Of a DNA stretch of 24,608 nt, positions 23,030-24,608 are shown piece by piece. Under the pieces are notes generated by a model. That model was not told the origin of the DNA. It searched no databases and saw only the letters and a program-made list of their open reading frames with translations. Every line of letters begins with the position of its first letter. Positions within the stretch are counted from its first letter, which is position 1. Where the stretch lies: contig CAYYJO010000027.1 in the NCBI GenBank assembly GCA_964472265.1, positions 1 to 24,608 on the forward strand, read 5' to 3'. Made by a program: the position numbers and the translations under genes. This stretch comes from JAGNLA01 sp964472265 (GTDB taxonomy: Bacteria > Caldisericota > Caldisericia > JAAYUI01).

Positions 23030-24331
23030 ATGGAAGAGAGATTCGATCTCATAATCGTTGGAGCAGGGCCTGCCGGAATCAGCGCGGCAATCGTGGCTGC
23101 AAAAGCCGGGCTCAAGACAATAGTTATCGAGAGGGGCGAATTTCCGGGCTCCAAGAACGTTTTTGGCGGTGTGGTCTATGTCAGTGAAATTGACAAGCTC
23201 ATACCAGGTTTCATCAGCGACCCGAAGGCCCCCATCGAAAGAATCATCACCGACTCAAGGCTCGTTTACGCAAACGACACAGGAGCGCTGCAAGTCGGAT
23301 ACAAAACCTCAAATTTTGCAGACAAACCAAACGTCATCACCGTTCACAGGGCAAAGTGGGACAGGTGGTTTGCAAAGAAGGCTCAGGATTTGGGAGCGCT
23401 CATCGTTCCAAACACCGTTGTCGGCTCAGTCATCAAAAACGACAAGGGCCAGGTGGTCGGAGTAAGATGCACCAGACCGGACGGCGACATCTACGCAAAA
23501 ATGGTCATCTTCTGCGACGGCGTCCAGTCGACGCTGCTTGTGAAGGAAGGCATCAGACCGGAAGTCAAGCCTGAACATGTGGCTCTTTCAGTCAAGGAAT
23601 CCATCCAGCTCACGGAAGAAGAGGTCACAAAACGCTTCGGTTGCAAGCCGGGTGAAGGCGTCACCTTTGAAATCCTCGGCTCACTTGCCGACAGGATGGA
23701 TGGTGTTGCGATAATGTACACAAACAAGGACACCGTTTCACTTGGAATAGGCGCAAACCTTGCCCAGTGGCAAAATTCCAAGGTCACACCGTACGACATG
23801 ATCGACAAACTCAAGGAACACCCGTTCATAAAGCCGTTCATCGAGGGCGGAACAACAAAGGAATACGTCGCCCACTGGCTCCCAGAGGGTGGTTACGATT
23901 CGATGCCAAAAATGCACGGGGCTGGCTATCTCCTTGCCGGTGACACCTCCATGCTGTTCAACGCCCTGCACCGCGAAGGAACAAACCTCGCCCAGGCAAC
24001 CGGAAGAATGGCTGGCGAAGTTGCCGTCGAAGCGATCAAGGCAAACGATTGCTCAGAGAATTTCCTCTCAAGGTACGCAATCCTGGTCAAACAAAGTTTT
24101 GTTGGCCGAGACATGAGAAAGTACCGCAATTTCCCGCACCTGCTCTACAAAAACCCAATGATTTTCAACACACTCCCTGAGGTTGTCGGTGAAGCAGTTG
24201 AAGAGATGCTGAAAGTTGACGGCGTGCCCAAAAAGCAGAAACAGAAAATAATCATGACCAACATCAGGAAAAAGGTTGGTCTCTGGAAACTGATGATGCT
24301 TGGCCTTCGCGGAATCAATTCGGTGAGATAG
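23030..24331 (+). CDS. fixC: FixC: ETF-quinone oxidoreductase-like flavoprotein
   Basis: The 433-residue flavoprotein has an N-terminal dinucleotide motif, VGAGPAGISAA, followed by IERGEFPGSKNVFGG, the FixC/ETF-QO signature. Later come FCDGVQSTL and LAGDTSMLFNALHREG, the second FAD contact. It lacks the Fe-S domain of mitochondrial ETF-QO, which FixX supplies as a separate protein. Its role is to pass electrons from FixAB to the quinone pool while FixX connects the Fe-S branch. GGGAGG, overlapping the fixB stop region, lies 4 nt before the ATG. fixX follows after 8 nt. Confidence 0.94.
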   Translation: MEERFDLIIVGAGPAGISAAIVAAKAGLKTIVIERGEFPGSKNVFGGVVYVSEIDKLIPGFISDPKAPIERIITDSRLVYANDTGALQVGYKTSNFADKPNVITVHRAKWDRWFAKKAQDLGALIVPNTVVGSVIKNDKGQVVGVRCTRPDGDIYAKMVIFCDGVQSTLLVKEGIRPEVKPEHVALSVKESIQLTEEEVTKRFGCKPGEGVTFEILGSLADRMDGVAIMYTNKDTVSLGIGANLAQWQNSKVTPYDMIDKLKEHPFIKPFIEGGTTKEYVAHWLPEGGYDSMPKMHGAGYLLAGDTSMLFNALHREGTNLAQATGRMAGEVAVEAIKANDCSENFLSRYAILVKQSFVGRDMRKYRNFPHLLYKNPMIFNTLPEVVGEAVEEMLKVDGVPKKQKQKIIMTNIRKKVGLWKLMMLGLRGINSVR

Positions 24332-24339
24332 GAGGAAAG

Positions 24340-24608
24340 ATGAGCAAAATTGAAGACAAACTGTATGCAACCAGATTCAAGGTCGACCACACCAGCCACC
24401 TTTCCATCATCGACGAGAAGGTGTGCGAAAAATGCAAGGAAACCCGTGGCCAGCCCTGCACAATCTTCTGCCCGGCTGCAGTCTACGTTTGGGACGAAGG
24501 GCACATGAGGGTTGTCTATGAAGGCTGCCTTGAGTGTGGTTCCTGCAGGATCGGCTGCCCTTATGCCAACATCAAGTGGGAATTCCCCCGCGGCGGGTTC
24601 GGAGTGCA
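24340..24608 (+). CDS. fixX: FixX: ferredoxin-like protein (partial, cut by window end)
   Basis: I read this by translating from the ATG at 24340, which has AGGAGG 4 nt upstream; 89 codons lie inside the window. The protein begins MSKIEDKLYATRFKVD and has cysteine clusters C-x2-C-x6-C-x4-CP and CLECGSCRIGCP, typical of the FixX ferredoxin. The last residues visible (WEFPRGGFGVQ) match the family's C-terminus (WxxPRGGxGVxY), so only a few codons are missing beyond 24608. It carries electrons with FixC at the membrane. Confidence 0.92.
   Translation, partial: MSKIEDKLYATRFKVDHTSHLSIIDEKVCEKCKETRGQPCTIFCPAAVYVWDEGHMRVVYEGCLECGSCRIGCPYANIKWEFPRGGFGV

Noticed and set aside
24145..24504. 119-residue minus-strand frame opposite the fixC-fixX junction
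   Set aside because: Antisense to fixC and to the clearly recognisable fixX.

Overview
The window is 24.6 kb of densely coded bacterial chromosome. Genes are separated by a few bases or overlap (ATGA, GTGA and TGATG junctions). There are 21 complete protein genes, one partial gene at the right edge, and no RNA gene, CRISPR array or transposase that I can see. The content (an Und-P sugar transferase, UvrB, a lipobox protein, secreted multi-propeller proteins, FixABCX) fits an uncultivated free-living bacterium, probably anaerobic or facultative. I cannot assign a phylum from the sequence alone.

Layout. (1) 1-223: AT-rich non-coding DNA with a strong minus-strand terminator. (2) 224-3377: a NIF3-family gene on minus, divergent from a lipoprotein followed by cinA on plus. 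(3) 3364-7583, minus: a 1276-residue secreted protein built from three 8-bladed PQQ-type propellers, with a VOC-family gene coupled to its 3' end by a GTGA overlap; the VOC gene converges on cinA. (4) 7797-16204, plus: a tightly packed nine-gene operon for surface glycan synthesis. It encodes a GNAT acetyltransferase, a FemAB/GNAT-like protein, a PglC/WcaJ-type phosphoglycosyl transferase, a DegT aminotransferase, a WbpM/PglF-like 4,6-dehydratase, two GT4 glycosyltransferases, a secreted PKD protein and a phosphoribosyltransferase. Together the dehydratase, aminotransferase, acetyltransferase and lipid-linking enzyme outline a UDP-bacillosamine-type (or related amino-deoxy sugar) pathway ending on undecaprenyl phosphate. 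No flippase, polymerase or oligosaccharyltransferase lies in the window. (5) 16205-16544: a 340-base non-coding stretch rich in hairpins and G-rich degenerate repeats, then uvrB. (6) 18619-20643, minus: four small membrane proteins that look like diverged copies of one 4-TM module (five modules, one gene carrying two), with a divergent 101-residue membrane protein at 20708. (7) 21188 to the end: fixA, fixB, fixC, fixX, encoding an electron-bifurcating ETF complex.

The most unusual signal is in the start regions. Several first genes lack a Shine-Dalgarno sequence but have a -10-like hexamer ending 6-8 nt before the ATG, as expected for leaderless mRNAs. The clearest case is 20643-20708, where two divergent genes appear to share one self-complementary -35 (TTGCAA). 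Each has a 17-nt spacer, a TAGAAT -10 and a 6-nt gap to its ATG, giving an almost mirror-symmetric divergent leaderless promoter. The array of 4-TM paralogs using the same TTGCAW-type promoter is the best candidate here for an undescribed system.
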